A DNA stretch of 64,000 nt, from the NCBI GenBank assembly GCA_037355855.1, contig CM074759.1:5704001-5768000 (forward strand), read 5' to 3'. The first letter of the stretch is position 1. Each line of letters opens with the position of its first letter. A program made the translations under genes and the position numbers. Source of the DNA: Pseudo-nitzschia pungens (lineage: Eukaryota; Bacillariophyta; Bacillariophyceae; Bacillariales; Bacillariaceae). The notes below the pieces were generated by a model. The model saw only the letters and a program-made list of their open reading frames with translations, was not told the origin of the DNA and made no database searches. Positions 40,329 to 51,522 of the stretch are shown in pieces.

Positions 40329-41170
40329 ATGGCAGGACTACTATACAGAGATCCTCCAATCCCTTACAAGAGAGCCTTTGACAGTGCAAATCCCAAGCTT
40401 GTTACACTAACAGTTTACAACACCGAAGACCAAGAAGACAGCGTCAAGGTCCCTCTATTCACGAACGTTGATTTAGAAGAACTTCTACATACAGAAGAAG
40501 CCTTCCTGAACGCAGCTGAAGACCTTGATCTATCAGCTAACAAATATATCAAATACTTTGGTTGATGCCTTTGTGTCGATGCCCAAACCAAGTGGAGAGC
40601 CTTAACAAGAAGCCAACGCGATTATCCAACTACAAGGAATGGATACAAGCAAGCACTTTCAGCCTTTATCAAACAATACTGCAGCGCCGAAGATGCAAAA
40701 GACATCATGCACACTTATCTCCGAACTTGAAAAAAAACAAGCAATGTTTCATGCCAAGATCATGCGAACCGAATGGAACAGCTCTTCAAATACACTGCGA
40801 AGCTACAAGGCTTCGCAGCTGATCTAAACCATCTACAACAAATGACCATCTTGCTCCACAGCTTTCCAACTGAATGGATTGAAGACTACTGTAGAATCCA
40901 CAGAGGAATCCGACCACAAACCACTATCCAGTTTATAATCGATCATATGAGCTCTCTGGACAGACTCAGCAAGAACAAATCCAGTGACAATCCATACAAT
41001 TATGATATCAACAGCATCAGCAATACAGGCGCCGAAAGCAACAACACTAATTCGGACGCTGAAACCAACAGTAGCTCTCATCCAAACTCTAATTCGGACA
41101 ACGACACAGGATGGAGTCCTGTTGAAAGCTCAGCAAAGCCTGCCATCGCAGCAACAACAAAAACAGTTTG
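40329..41170 (+). pseudogene. Gag of Gypsy-B subtype C, degenerate
   Basis: ATG 40329 opens a Gag-like frame (GLLYRDPPIPYKRAF). TGA at 40563-40565 replaces the Arg codon of a GRCL-type motif. A further shift near 40725-40745 moves homology to the frame that reads LFKYTAKLQGF and HMSSLDRLSKN. The CHHC knuckle is missing; the frame passes into pol leader sequence (GWSPVESSAKP), ending at TGA 41169-41171. Not functional. Confidence 0.8.
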
Positions 41171-41195
41171 ATTCTCCCCACAGAGCAATACGAAC

Positions 41196-44100
41196 ATGGA
41201 TCCAAATCGAAAAGAACCGAATCGATCCAAGGGTACAGACGCATCATCGATTCACTCAATCAATCAGACAGCAGCAATAAATAGACCACTCTTGTCCCTG
41301 GCAAGGAATTGGTCCACTGGGACAGCAAAAAATCTCTATTGCAATCCCAGAAAATCCAAAGACTACACCAAAGGAGGTGCGCTGGAGCAAAATTATTTAA
41401 AGCTGCTGTCGACTGCTGGAAATACAGCAGGACAGGCATCCCGGAATAAGAGCAACGTGGCTCCTATTCTTTTAACTACAGTACAGTACATACAAGGCAT
41501 TTCCACAAGATCAAGACCACTACTAGCACTACTAGATAGTGGATCCTCCGGCACTCTAATCAACAAATGAGCCCTACCATTTGGTACCATACCAATCCGA
41601 AGCAAGCATCAAGTCCTAACTACAACTGCGAATGGAATCTTCGATACTACAGAATACATCATCATGAAGAACATTAAACTACAAGAGTTCGGCAACTACA
41701 CCATCGACAGACAAGAGGCAAGGCTCTTCCATTCCCCCAACTGCAAATATGATCTAATACTAGGCAGAGACTTCCTCCACCTAGCGCAGATCAATCTCCT
41801 ATTCAAAGAAGGAGCAGTTCAATGGATGGATAGAACCATTCCTATGAAGGATACCTCCCTATATCACGAGTCAGACTACACCATGCTCATGGAAGAACTA
41901 GAAGATGCTGAACTCTTTGCTGATGATCTCTCCTTCGCGAATCCATACAAGTCCAAGGTTATACTAGACCGAGCCTACCAAGAAACAGATCCAGCTACAG
42001 TCGCGCAACAACAAAGCCACATGTCCAGAGCAGAACAGCAGCAGTTCCAAGCAGTACTAACCAAGTACCCTAATGTCTTCAATGGAGAACTTGGCAAGTA
42101 CCCTCACAAGAAGATATCTCTAAGACTGAAGCCAGGATCCAAGCCCATACACAAGAAGTCTTACCCAGTTGCATACAAACGAGAAGACCTATTCAAAAGG
42201 GAGCTCCAGAAGCTTTGTAATGACGGAGTACTCAAGAGATGCACTGGACCAGCTGAATGGGCATTCCCAACCTTCATAGTACCAAAGAAAGACAACAGAG
42301 TCAGATGGGCATCAGACTTCAGAGAACTCAATGAACTCCTTGAGAGGCGTCCTTATCCAATCCCCCGGATACAAGACATCATGAACAAACGTGGCAAGTA
42401 TACCCACTTTACCAAGATCGATTTGTCCATGCAATACTACTGCTTTGAACTAGATGACGCAAGCAAGAAGCTCTGTACCATAGTGACGCCATATGGTTGC
42501 TATGAGTACCAAAGACTACCAATGGGTGTCAAAGTCTCTCCAGATGTTGCTCAGCAACTAATGGAAGATATCCTACAAGACACCAACTGCACTGTTTATA
42601 TTGATGATATCGGCATCTGGACCAATGGCTCCTTTGATCTACACATGAAGACCATTGACAAGATCCTGGACCGGCTCAACCAAAATAGACTTAAATGCAA
42701 CCCACTCAAATGTGATTGGGCTGTACAAGAGACTGACTTCCTAGGCTATTGGATGACTCTGACGGCAGTTAAGCCATGGAGAAAGAAGATTGAAGCCATC
42801 CTCCAAATGGATAGGCCCCGAACTATAACTCAGGTCAAGTCCTTCCTTGGAGCAGTCGGATACTACAGGGATATGTGGCCTCGAAGGTCCCATGTCCTAG
42901 CTCCTCTCTTTGATATCACCGGAACCCCCAAGAAGCAGGCTCCTCAAGCAGCTACCATCAAAGCCAAGCAAAGGAAAGCTCCTTCAGCTTTCACTTGGGG
43001 ACCTGCGCAAGATAAAGCCTTTCAAGAGATGAAAGCAATGGTGGCAGCGGATGCGCTGAACACCTATCCAGATCTCAACAAGCCCTTTGAACTGTACACT
43101 GATGCCTCAGACCTCCAGCTCGGTGCTGCCATAATACAAGATGGCAAGCCTATTGCATATTGGTCCAAGAAACTATCTGACGCCCAGAAGAATTATACTA
43201 CCATGGAGAAAGAACTCCTAGCCATAGTACTCTGCTGCAAAGAGTATCGCAAAATGTTACTTGGTGGTGTCATCAATGTATACACCGACCATAAGAACCT
43301 TACCTTCAGAACCCTTTCAGTCCAACGAGTCCTCCGATGGAGACTATTCCTTGAAGAATTTGGTGTCAATCTCACCTATGTTGAAGGCAAGAAGAATGTT
43401 CTTGCTGACGCCTTCTCCAGACTCCCCCGGATGGATCCACCTACTGAAGGGAAGAAAGCCCTTTTAAAGGGCACCTTAATCGATTTCTTGAAACTTGAAG
43501 TCCCCAAGCAAGATGAAGAACTGTTTTTAACCAAGTTCCCCAACCTCTTCTGGCACTTATGCAATGACGCAGACCAGGAATTACAATCCTGCTTGCTGAA
43601 CAATGAATGCCTAGTCAACCTACCAAATAACCAAGACCTGGAATGCCCGGTGAACTATTCCAATATCTATCTTCATCAACAAAAGGATCCTACAATCAAG
43701 TAGTTCAAGATTCAATCCAAAGCCTTCTTCTACCAAGAATTAGAAGGCAATAACATCCTCTGCTATGCCAACCAATCGAACCCAGACAACTGGCGCATAT
43801 ACATACCAAGCTCTCTCTCCAATGATACCATCAAATGGTATCACCTCCTGTTGGGTCATTGTGGATCCACCAGGCTATATCAAACCATCTCCTCAAGATT
43901 CTACATCGACAACCTATCTAATCTTTGCAAGACTTACATCTGCCCCGACAGCTGCATTGAACCAGCACTCCAAGTATGGGAAGCTACCACCGAAAGAAGC
44001 TCCACTAGCTCCATTTAACGAGATACATGTGGATCTCATAGGCCCATGGAAGATTACAGCTCAGGGCAAGAACTATAACTTCAAAGCCCTAACCTGTATT

Positions 44101-44937
44101 GATCCAGTCACCAACTTACTGGAGATCATCCAAATCAGAGACAAGTCTTCGCAACACGTCTCAGACCAATTCAAGAACTGTTGGCTCTCAGGATACCCAA
44201 GACCTATCAGATGCGTCCATGACAATGGTGGTGAATTCCTAGGGGCTGAATTTCAAACTACACTCAAGCAGTATGGGATTCAGTCCATTCCTACCACAGT
44301 GAAGAATCCCCAGTCAAATGCCATCTGTGAAAGAGTCCATCATACAGTTGCTGATATTCTCAGAGTTCTAGTTCATGTGAATCCCCCTCAAGTCAACACC
44401 CGAGCCAGTCAGCTCATGGACAATGCGCTGGCAACCTGCATGCATGCCTCTCGGTGTGCCGTCAACGCTGCCTTACAGGCATCCCCAGGGTCCCTAGTAT
44501 TCAATCAGGACATGCTGATTGATCTGCCACTGACATCCAATCTGTTAGCTTTGCAACAGCTCCGGCAACAAGGGATTAACAAGAACTTGCTCAGAGATAA
44601 TGCCAAAAGAATCAATCACACCTTCCAAGTGAATGATAAGGTATGGATACAAGAACCGGATCCGGACAAGCTCCAACCTAGAAAGATAGGCCCTTTCCCA
44701 ATCACACAAGTCAATACAAATGGAACTGTCAAATTGCAAAGGTCTCCCTCAGTAATAGAAACAGTGAACATCCAAAAGCTTACTCCATATCGGGAACCAA
44801 ATCAGTCGGAATCTACGTCGAATGAACCCATAGTAAGTCAATCGAATCAGTCGGAGTCCACGTCTGCTGAATCCGCAGATATCGAATTAAGCCAATCAAA
44901 TGACTCCGATTGCTCTATGAGTCACTGGTCGGCTTAA
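41196..44937 (+). pseudogene. Pol polyprotein of element H, several lesions
   Basis: Colinear with element B pol: NWSTGTAKN, protease LLALLDSGSSGTLINK, RT VYIDDIGIW, RNase H LYTDASD, integrase VDLIGPW, HDNGGEF, ERVHH and a GPF module. Lesions: TGA 41568-41570 where element B has CGA; an extra TAG codon at 43701-43703; and a short deletion near 43955-43965 that moves the integrase core into another frame (open to the stop at 44935-44937). The C-terminus has a longer Ser/Glu/Asn tail than element B. The RT domain itself (41664-43700) is uninterrupted. Confidence 0.9.
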
Positions 44938-44967
44938 CTGCGGGATTCGTTCAATCATGAGGCACTA

Positions 44968-45278
44968 TGTAACATGCTAGCGTAGGCTAGTAGTGTTACA
45001 AATTAATAATTAACCGAATCCCACATGGGATTCAAATGTATATAAGATATCCATGTATGAATATCTGGTATGTATCAACGGGCATGCAGAAGAGAGCGAT
45101 TATACGATTAAGGTTACATACAGAATATATGTTATATACAGGGATAGATATTATATGAAGGGATCGCGATGACCTCATCGCTCATTATTTCCTCTTTCTA
45201 ATTTCAATCCCATCTCGTAAAGTGAAATAACACACAATTATTCATACTACTCCGAAATTTCTACCTTAGAGTGTTACA
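44968..45278 (+). repeat. 3' LTR of element H
   Basis: 311 bp, near-identical to 38106-38416. CAATC at 45279-45283 repeats the left flank. Confidence 0.92.
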
Positions 45279-46084
45279 CAATCATGGTTGTGGCCTGGGA
45301 TCCTGCAGGGGTTTGATTTCTTCTTATTCTTGTTTTGGTTGGTTTGGTTCCCAGGGCGTTTCTTGTTATTGGAACTGTTAGAACTATTAGGGCGTCGCCC
45401 ATTATTCTTGCTCTTCTGCTTGCTGAGCCTGTCCAGACTGCTCATGTGGTCAACGATGAACTGCACTGTGGTCTCTTGAGTGACGCCAAGGTGGATTCGG
45501 ACATAGTCTTCAATCCAACTGTTGGGGTAACTGTGTGGCAGAATGGTGAGCTGTTGTAAGTGGTCTAAGTTGGCCATTTACCCGTGTAGTTTTGCCGTGT
45601 ATTTCATAAGGACCATGAGCCAGTCTGTGTGGTCTTTGCATGTAGACTCTACTTTCTTCTTGCATGCTGGGCTTTGTAGGTAGATATGCATGAGGTCTCT
45701 TGCATCTTTGGCGTTGCAGTAGAGCGTAATGAAGGCTTTAAACGCAGATTTGAAGCCATCTCTTGTCAATGGATACAATCATTGGTTGTTTGTTTGGGTT
45801 GTTCTTGCGAGAGCTCGCCATTTAGTCTGGGCGTCAACGCAGAGACATCTTCTGAAGTATCTGATGAGGGATGTATTTGGTATGTTTAGATCTTCTGCAG
45901 CGTTCATGAAAGCTTCTTCAGTGTGGAGAAGTTCTCCCAAGCCTCCTTTGTCTGTAAAGAGGGGGACTTTTACACTGTCTGAGTGGTCGTTGGAGTCGTA
46001 GAGGGATAAGGTGACGAGCTTCGGCTTAGAGCTATCAAAGGAGCTCTTATAGGAGACTGGTGGATCTCTGTAGATCCCGGCCAT
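45279..46084 (-). pseudogene. Gag of Gypsy-B element B3, 5' part, minus strand
   Basis: The frame starts at ATG 46084 (GIYRDPPVSYKSSF) and is closest to the Gag of element K at 58899. TGA at 45779-45781 replaces an Arg codon, and TAA near 45576-45580 replaces Tyr. The frame is otherwise preserved through CRIPGHNHD, where element H interrupts it. The remainder continues at 38105 downwards. Confidence 0.85.
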
Positions 46085-46236
46085 GTTGCTTGGTTAAGAA
46101 GGTTGAATTGCGCATCGATTGTTTGTCGAGGATACAAGGTGCCTCTCTTGTTGAGGATAGAGGAGGTTATTTTGTTATTTCTGGTTCAGTACTGAAGTCT
46201 ACTGTTTTCTACGTTGAAGATAAACAGTAATTACTG

Positions 46237-46492
46237 TGTTACACTCTAAGGTAGAAAAATTGGAGTAGTATTCAAATTGTGACTAATTGTTAACTCTTAA
46301 GAGAGCTTTTCAGTTTTTGTGTGAACATTTGAATATCGGCATGCATGGCTTGCCGCTATTTGAATAACGGCGCACATGCATTACTGGAGCGTTTGGCGTA
46401 CAGTTTGAATATTCAAACACCGGTTTGCTTGTATGTGGGATTCGGTTGATTCTTTAATCGTGGTTCATGGTTTGCAACGCTAGCATGTAACA
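46237..46492 (-). repeat. 5' LTR of Gypsy-B element B3
   Basis: 256 bp, minus orientation (TGTTACATGCTAGCG... to ...TAGAGTGTAACA). The palindrome CAGTAATTACTG abuts it at 46225-46236. The LTR contains several ATATTCAAA-type direct and inverted words. Confidence 0.82.
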
Positions 46493-46751
46493 ATATGTGG
46501 TATTCATGTACATATATTCCGTATGTTACACATACAATCTGATACTCATTTTGAATATTCAAATATCAATATTCAATCACTTGCTGATTATACTTCAATT
46601 GCTCATTTATCCTATACTCAAGAAATCATTCCCATCTCATACAGTATTCAACCATTCACACTTTCTTTAATCACACAAACTATTAATCATTTCATCTTTA
46701 AAATACCTCTATCCTATAACACTTCACCTAATTCTACTCTAACATGTTACA
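46493..46751 (+). repeat. 3' part of a subtype-C LTR
   Basis: Similar to the second half of 39742-40080 (GTATTCATGTACATATA through TCTACTCTA) and ending CATGTTACA. Its first half is absent, so B3 probably inserted into or beside it. Confidence 0.65.
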
Positions 46752-48201
46752 AGTGGATTCTTTAAAAATGAAGTAGTTCTTATTAAAAACAAAGTAGATT
46801 TTTAGAACCGCTTCATTTATTTACCTTGCGCCACCAAATCTCCTTTATATGATATTAAGACACTTCATATAACATGTAATTAATTATGGTCACGAATGGC
46901 TATTTCATTGAAGTAGATTCTGTCAAAAGGAAGTAAGTTCTGTTGAAATGAAGTAGATTTTGGAGTGTAGGTTTACTATTAGTTTCTTCCAACCCCTGTA
47001 GGCTAGTTTTTGTGATGTATTTGACGAACCCCCGGATGGCTCTGTTGGTGGTTGATTCGTGCTATTCTCAATTGTTGCCAGACTTGTACCAACACGGAAC
47101 ACAGTAACCTTACTGTACCATACTACAAGTCTGACAACAATTGAGAATCACCAGTCACGCACCAAAAATAGCACCAATCGATCACCAGTAGTGCCAAAAA
47201 TTCTTCCTTAGTAAAATCATTACTGTACTGGAACATGGTTGATTTTAATTTTTTTCTAATAATTTAAATTTTTTCAGCCCCCTGCGCACAATGCACCAAA
47301 CGAACATGGTTGATTTTTTTTCAGAAAAAAAGAATTTTTCATAGCCTCCCCCATATTAGTGATACTACCAACCTGCACAACCTGCACTTATTGCTATCGC
47401 TGAATTGGGTGTCACTGTGACACCCAGTGTCACTTTAACTCCCGAAAGTATCAGCAAGTGTCAAGTTTGTCTTTGTTTGTCCTTGTTTGTCCTTGTTTGT
47501 CCTTGTTTGTCCTTGTTTGTCTTTGTTTGTCTTTGTGTGTCTGTGTTTGTCTGTGTTTGTCAAACTTGTTTGTTGAACCATTATGGCAGATGCAGGGGCA
47601 ACCCAGAATTCCAAAAAACGGTGGACGACCGCGGCACAGTCAATCCTCTTTCCAGCAGCAGTCCTGGCTCTAACAAAATTGTTCATGGTCAATCTGGTGG
47701 GGGTTGTTATTCGCGGACAGACCGTAGGAGCGACAGCGACAGCAAAATGGGAACGATGGCAACGGCCAAATGGGAATGAAAGTCATAATGCATGAGAATG
47801 GAAGTCGTAACGCAGAGAACATCAATTTCTGTTCTGTGGTGCAATTCATTTCAACCGCTTTTTTGTTTGTCTGTTCGTTCGTCTGTGTTTGTCTTTGTTC
47901 CTCTTACTTGACTTTGTTTGTCACTCTGAGTATCAAAGTGACACCCGGTGTCACCTTCACTCCCGAAAGTATCAGTGAGTGTCAAGTGTCAAAGTGACAC
48001 CAGGTGTCACTTTGACTCTAAGTTGGCAGTGGGTTGGCGGCTTGTTCCTTATTTTCTCATGGGGGAGTCAGTCAGTAAAATTCAAATTTTGAAAAAAAAA
48101 AATTAGATCAACCATGTGATGAATAGGCGGGGGGAGGGGGACCGGGAATTTTTCAAATTCTTCGAAAAACAAAAATCAATCTTGTTCGTGTAAGGTTTAC
48201 T
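46752..48201. other. Low-copy sequence with minor repeats
   Basis: No recognisable gene. It holds the words GAAGTAGATTTT/GAAGTAGTTC near 46770-46955, a TTTGTC(C/T)T microsatellite at about 47464-47562, and two copies of a ~55-bp block (47407-47462 and 47940-47995). In that block, GTGACACC and GGTGTCAC form an inverted repeat followed by CTCCCGAAAGTATCAG. The two copies flank ~480 bp like ends of a small element, but no target duplication was seen. Confidence 0.45.
47583..47795 (+). CDS. Possible small membrane protein, unrecognised
   Basis: A 70-codon frame with a start in context ATTATGG. Residues ~18-45 are hydrophobic with few charges (SILFPAAVLALTKLFMVNLV), compatible with one membrane segment; the C-terminus is polar. 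It lies between the two ~55-bp direct repeats. No family is recognised and no upstream signal was found. A chance ORF is as likely. Confidence 0.18.
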   Translation: MADAGATQNSKKRWTTAAQSILFPAAVLALTKLFMVNLVGVVIRGQTVGATATAKWERWQRPNGNESHNA

Positions 48202-48821
48202 GGGCCATCCGATGGTTTTATTTTCGCGCGGTTTTTGAGGACCGCGCGTAACTATAAACATTAAAACCGTTATTAGACTTTAAAATTATGCGTCTAAAAA
48301 CTTTTTTAGATGCATAACTATGCGTCTAAAAACTTTTTTAGATGCATAACTTTTTTAGATGCATAACTTTTTTAGACGCATAACTATGCGTCTAAAAACT
48401 TTTTTAGATGCATAACTATGCGTCTAAAACCTTTTTTAGATGCATAACTTTTTTAGATGCATAACTTTTTTAGACGCATAACTTTTTTAGACGCATAACT
48501 ATGCGTCTAAAAACTTTTTTAGACGCATAACTATGCGTCTAAAAACTTTTTTAGATGCATAACTATGCGTCTAAAACCTTTTTTAGACGCATAACTGTGC
48601 GTTTTTTTTTAGACGCATAATCGTGGTTTATGCGTCTAATATTAGATGCATAACTATGCGTCTAAAAAATTTTTAGACGCATAACTTATGCGTCTAAAAC
48701 ATGTACTAAAGTGTGTACAATTCTACAGAGTTGTGCGTCTAAAAATTTTTAGACGCACAACTGGTCCAAATTAGCGTAGAACTCAGTAGTAAACTGAAGA
48801 ATTTTTAGACACATAACGCAA
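48202..48821 (+). repeat. Left part of inverted-repeat element with palindromic satellite
   Basis: Starts with GGGCCATCCGATGGTTTTA (48202-48220), followed by an arm with the hairpin CGCGCGGT...ACCGCGCG. About 450 bp of a palindromic unit then alternate GCGTCTAAAAA and TTTTTTAGACGCATAACT. The right half is at 55072-55756 in inverted order. An LTR remnant and Gypsy-A copy 3 separate the halves. Confidence 0.7.
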
Positions 48822-49070
48822 AAGTTGAATATTTTACGAGATGGGAATGATTCCTTGAGTATGGATGAACGATCGAATAATGATATATTATTCAGCGGGC
48901 ATAATATCAATAATCGGCAAGTCATGGGACTCTGGATATTTTATCTTGATATTTGTTGTATGTGTGTATATACCGAACATACATACATGAATATCATATG
49001 TATTGGAGTACATGCGGGATTCAATAATCATTTAGAGCCTTTCGTAGTAAGGCTACGCCAGCATGTTACA
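48822..49070 (-). repeat. Subtype-C LTR remnant, minus strand
   Basis: The reverse of about the first 245 bp of the subtype-C LTR, ending at 49070 with GCATGTTACA (the reversed LTR start). The other LTR end is missing. The frame at 48825-49073 is not a gene. Confidence 0.7.
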
Positions 49071-49152
49071 TAGTTCCCCAATGATTAGGTGAAGTTTGTA
49101 TGTGGTTCAATGGAATAGGTTTGGAGTTGAGTAGTACCAGTCGAAGATATAT

Positions 49153-49344
49153 TGCCGTACACCAGAATACAGTCACGAGTACACACGGGACTGGATTAAG
49201 GATAAGGATAAAAGAAAACAATCGGCGAGCCGATAGAATCGCCGATTCAAAGAGCTCTTGGAACTGTAGCAATAGACTAACCACTAGAGCTCACAATTTG
49301 CATATCACTACTGTTCTAATCACTAGTAGACCCGGGGTATGGCA
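49153..49344 (+). repeat. 5' LTR of Gypsy-A copy 3
   Basis: 192 bp, TGCCGTACACC to GGTATGGCA. The internal inverted words AATCGGCGAGCCGAT and ATCGCCGATT could form hairpins. A TATA box was not confidently identified. Confidence 0.95.
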
Positions 49345-50094
49345 TGATTTTAAAATCAAGCTGAGTGCTGACGACCATGAGCAGAAAGGGATCGATTGAC
49401 CAAGGCGCCAACGAGACCGAAAAGACTGCCGACAAATGGAGGCACAGAGAAGCAAAACAGGGAGAAGGATATCCGGTGTCTGCAGCACTAGGAAGACCGA
49501 CCCCAGCAACTGTTAGTGCCCGAAGGGGGGAACAACAGCAACAACAGAGACACCTGAGTACCTAAACAGGACCATGGTCGACAACAGAATCAATCGAAAA
49601 ACACGAAAACATGTATCAAAAAAGTGACACATAAATCAGTGAGTGGACTAATTGGACCAACACTGAGGGGATGGACAGACCGAAAAGGGTGTGCCAACCA
49701 AAAACCGAAATATACGGATATACGGAAAGGTATATAATAAATACCCAAACACCACTAATCCCACGGGACAACGAGAAGTGGGACCGGCCCGGTGACAGCT
49801 TAAGTGAGAAGCAACGCCGGAGAACCACGGGAATCGATTCCCACGAAATAAAAACAGAAACAACTCCGGGGAACCACAGGATTCCCGTGAACTAAAGAGA
49901 GAAACAACTCCCACCACTGAACAAACCAGGGGGGAAATCAGTTATAACACGAGTTATCGCGAGAGCAGTGGAAATCCAGCAAGAAAAACTGGAGGAGCTG
50001 AGCAATCACTTTTTGCCCAATTTCAACACAAACAGCAAAGATAACAGAAATAGTGTAACTAAATTAAATCTAATAGAAAACTGATTAACCCACC
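49345..50094 (+). other. Gypsy-A copy 3 leader with LTR-adjacent palindrome
   Basis: Non-coding, 750 bp. TGATTTTAAAATCA (49345-49358) is a perfect 14-bp palindrome starting on the first base after the LTR. Small ORFs are not supported. The single leader unit corresponds to the one amplified at 3796-4920. Confidence 0.7.
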
Positions 50095-51522
50095 ATGGCA
50101 ACCAAAGGAACCAAACTCAAGCCCTTCAACGTCACGCGGGAGGACTGGCCAGAAGATGCCACCACCGTAAAGATGAACGTAGACAGCGAGAGGGGTGGAA
50201 TCGCCTTCAGCGACTACATGAAAGTCCTCAATGGTACGGAGAGACCAGAGCTCTTCCTCATCTGGAAGAGAGACTTTGACCAGAAAATTGCTGGCAATGA
50301 CAAACTCAACGGAGATCAGAAACTGGACGTCCTACAGAGAATTCTCGCAGGGGAGGCACTAGCGCTCGTCCAAAGAACACTCACTCGGACCTACTTGGCC
50401 GAACCAAACCACAAGGTCCACAACACCAAACGAGTGCAGAAAAAGATCCAGGAAATTGAGAAGCGAGACCAAGCAAATATACTATTATCGATGGGGCAAG
50501 ACGCCACCGAAACTCCCACGGGAGCCTCCAAGGAGAAGGCAAAGGAGAAATCTCCAAACGCCGACAAAACCGACACAGCTACGGCGAACTCGGACAAACC
50601 AGAGGTCGACAACATCGACTCCCCAATCCCAAAGAAAAGGGTAACGAACGCCCTCACTGAGTACTACCGATCCCAGGAGTACAGAAAGGATGTCATGGAG
50701 GAATGTATGCACGTCCTCAAGCTCAAAATCTTCGGCAATGACACCAACGGGAAACGCTCGTACATTGTCCTCCGCAGATTCATGCGAGGAATGCGAGTGG
50801 AACTCAAATACGGCATCAGAGCCTGGGCCAACCGAATGGCCGAACTACAAAGCTACCTCCCAGAATGTCTCTGGGAATGTGGCAGTGACCAAATGGAAAC
50901 CCCAACCGGTTTCACACAAGGTGAACTGAAGGAAATATTGGATTCCAACATGACCCACTCCCAACGCGAGAAGCTGGAACACATTGGATGGGACCTCTAC
51001 ACCCACTCCTTCAACACCACTATCGACAAACTCGAAAATCTGGAAACCACCATCCGGAAGGAGGCAATCCTCCAACAACGCATCACCGACCTCGAAAAGA
51101 AGAACGGCGTCACCAAGAAAACTCCCAAGGCCGCTTCTGGGGGAGGACACGCCAAGTCCCCTGGCAAAAAGAAGCGCCCTATGGACAACAGCAACAAACA
51201 GCTATGCAAGACCTGTGGCAAGGTCCACGCCGGCAAATGCTGGAAACTAACCGGCGGACCCCCCAAGAAGGGAAAGTTCGACCGGGAAACGCTCAACTTG
51301 CTCAAGGAGCATTTTGTAGCAAAGGAAGACTCAGACAACGAACAATACTCCAAACCCCACTGGGGAAGGAACTTGTCAAATCACGAGTACTCCTATGTAC
51401 TGGCCACGGCCCAAGCCGACCACGAAGTCTCCGATGACGAGATCGATATCTCTGATCGGGAACTCAAAGAGTACAGAAGAAAGTACAGAAAAACCTTCAA
51501 AAAGAAAGGATCCCACAACTGA
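50095..51522 (+). CDS. Gag polyprotein, Gypsy-A copy 3
   Basis: 475 aa, start in the strong context CACCATGG. The N-terminal capsid-like region (REDWPED; FDQKIAGN) is followed by a Lys/Thr/Ser-rich insert at residues ~135-185, then a second conserved block (KSYLPECLWE-like). The basic GKKKRPMDN precedes the knuckle CKTCGKVHAGKC (Cys 371, Cys 374, His 378, Cys 382). Acidic and basic blocks form the tail. TGA 51520-51522 directly precedes the in-frame ATG of pol. Expected functions are particle assembly and RNA packaging. Confidence 0.93.
   Translation: MATKGTKLKPFNVTREDWPEDATTVKMNVDSERGGIAFSDYMKVLNGTERPELFLIWKRDFDQKIAGNDKLNGDQKLDVLQRILAGEALALVQRTLTRTYLAEPNHKVHNTKRVQKKIQEIEKRDQANILLSMGQDATETPTGASKEKAKEKSPNADKTDTATANSDKPEVDNIDSPIPKKRVTNALTEYYRSQEYRKDVMEECMHVLKLKIFGNDTNGKRSYIVLRRFMRGMRVELKYGIRAWANRMAELQSYLPECLWECGSDQMETPTGFTQGELKEILDSNMTHSQREKLEHIGWDLYTHSFNTTIDKLENLETTIRKEAILQQRITDLEKKNGVTKKTPKAASGGGHAKSPGKKKRPMDNSNKQLCKTCGKVHAGKCWKLTGGPPKKGKFDRETLNLLKEHFVAKEDSDNEQYSKPHWGRNLSNHEYSYVLATAQADHEVSDDEIDISDRELKEYRRKYRKTFKKKGSHN

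Larger units (their letters stand above)
38106..45278 (+). mobile_element. Gypsy-B element H with an internal second LTR
   Basis: Two 311-bp LTRs differing at one base bound the element. The duplication CAATC (38101-38105 and 45279-45283) marks its insertion into the minus-strand gag of B3. The interior is unusual: gag of the H type (38545-39588) is followed at 39742 by a different Gypsy-B LTR, its leader and a decayed gag, then a single pol and the H 3' LTR. No second copy of the internal LTR is present. Confidence 0.9.

Noticed and set aside
43765..43960. N-terminal extension of the element H integrase frame
   Set aside because: Homology to Gypsy-B pol in this stretch is in another frame; the listed frame becomes genuine only after the small deletion near 43960.
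49345..49362. Initiator-Met tRNA primer-binding site
   Set aside because: The bases after the LTR do not start TGG and do not resemble the usual TGGTATCAGAGC; they form a palindrome instead.
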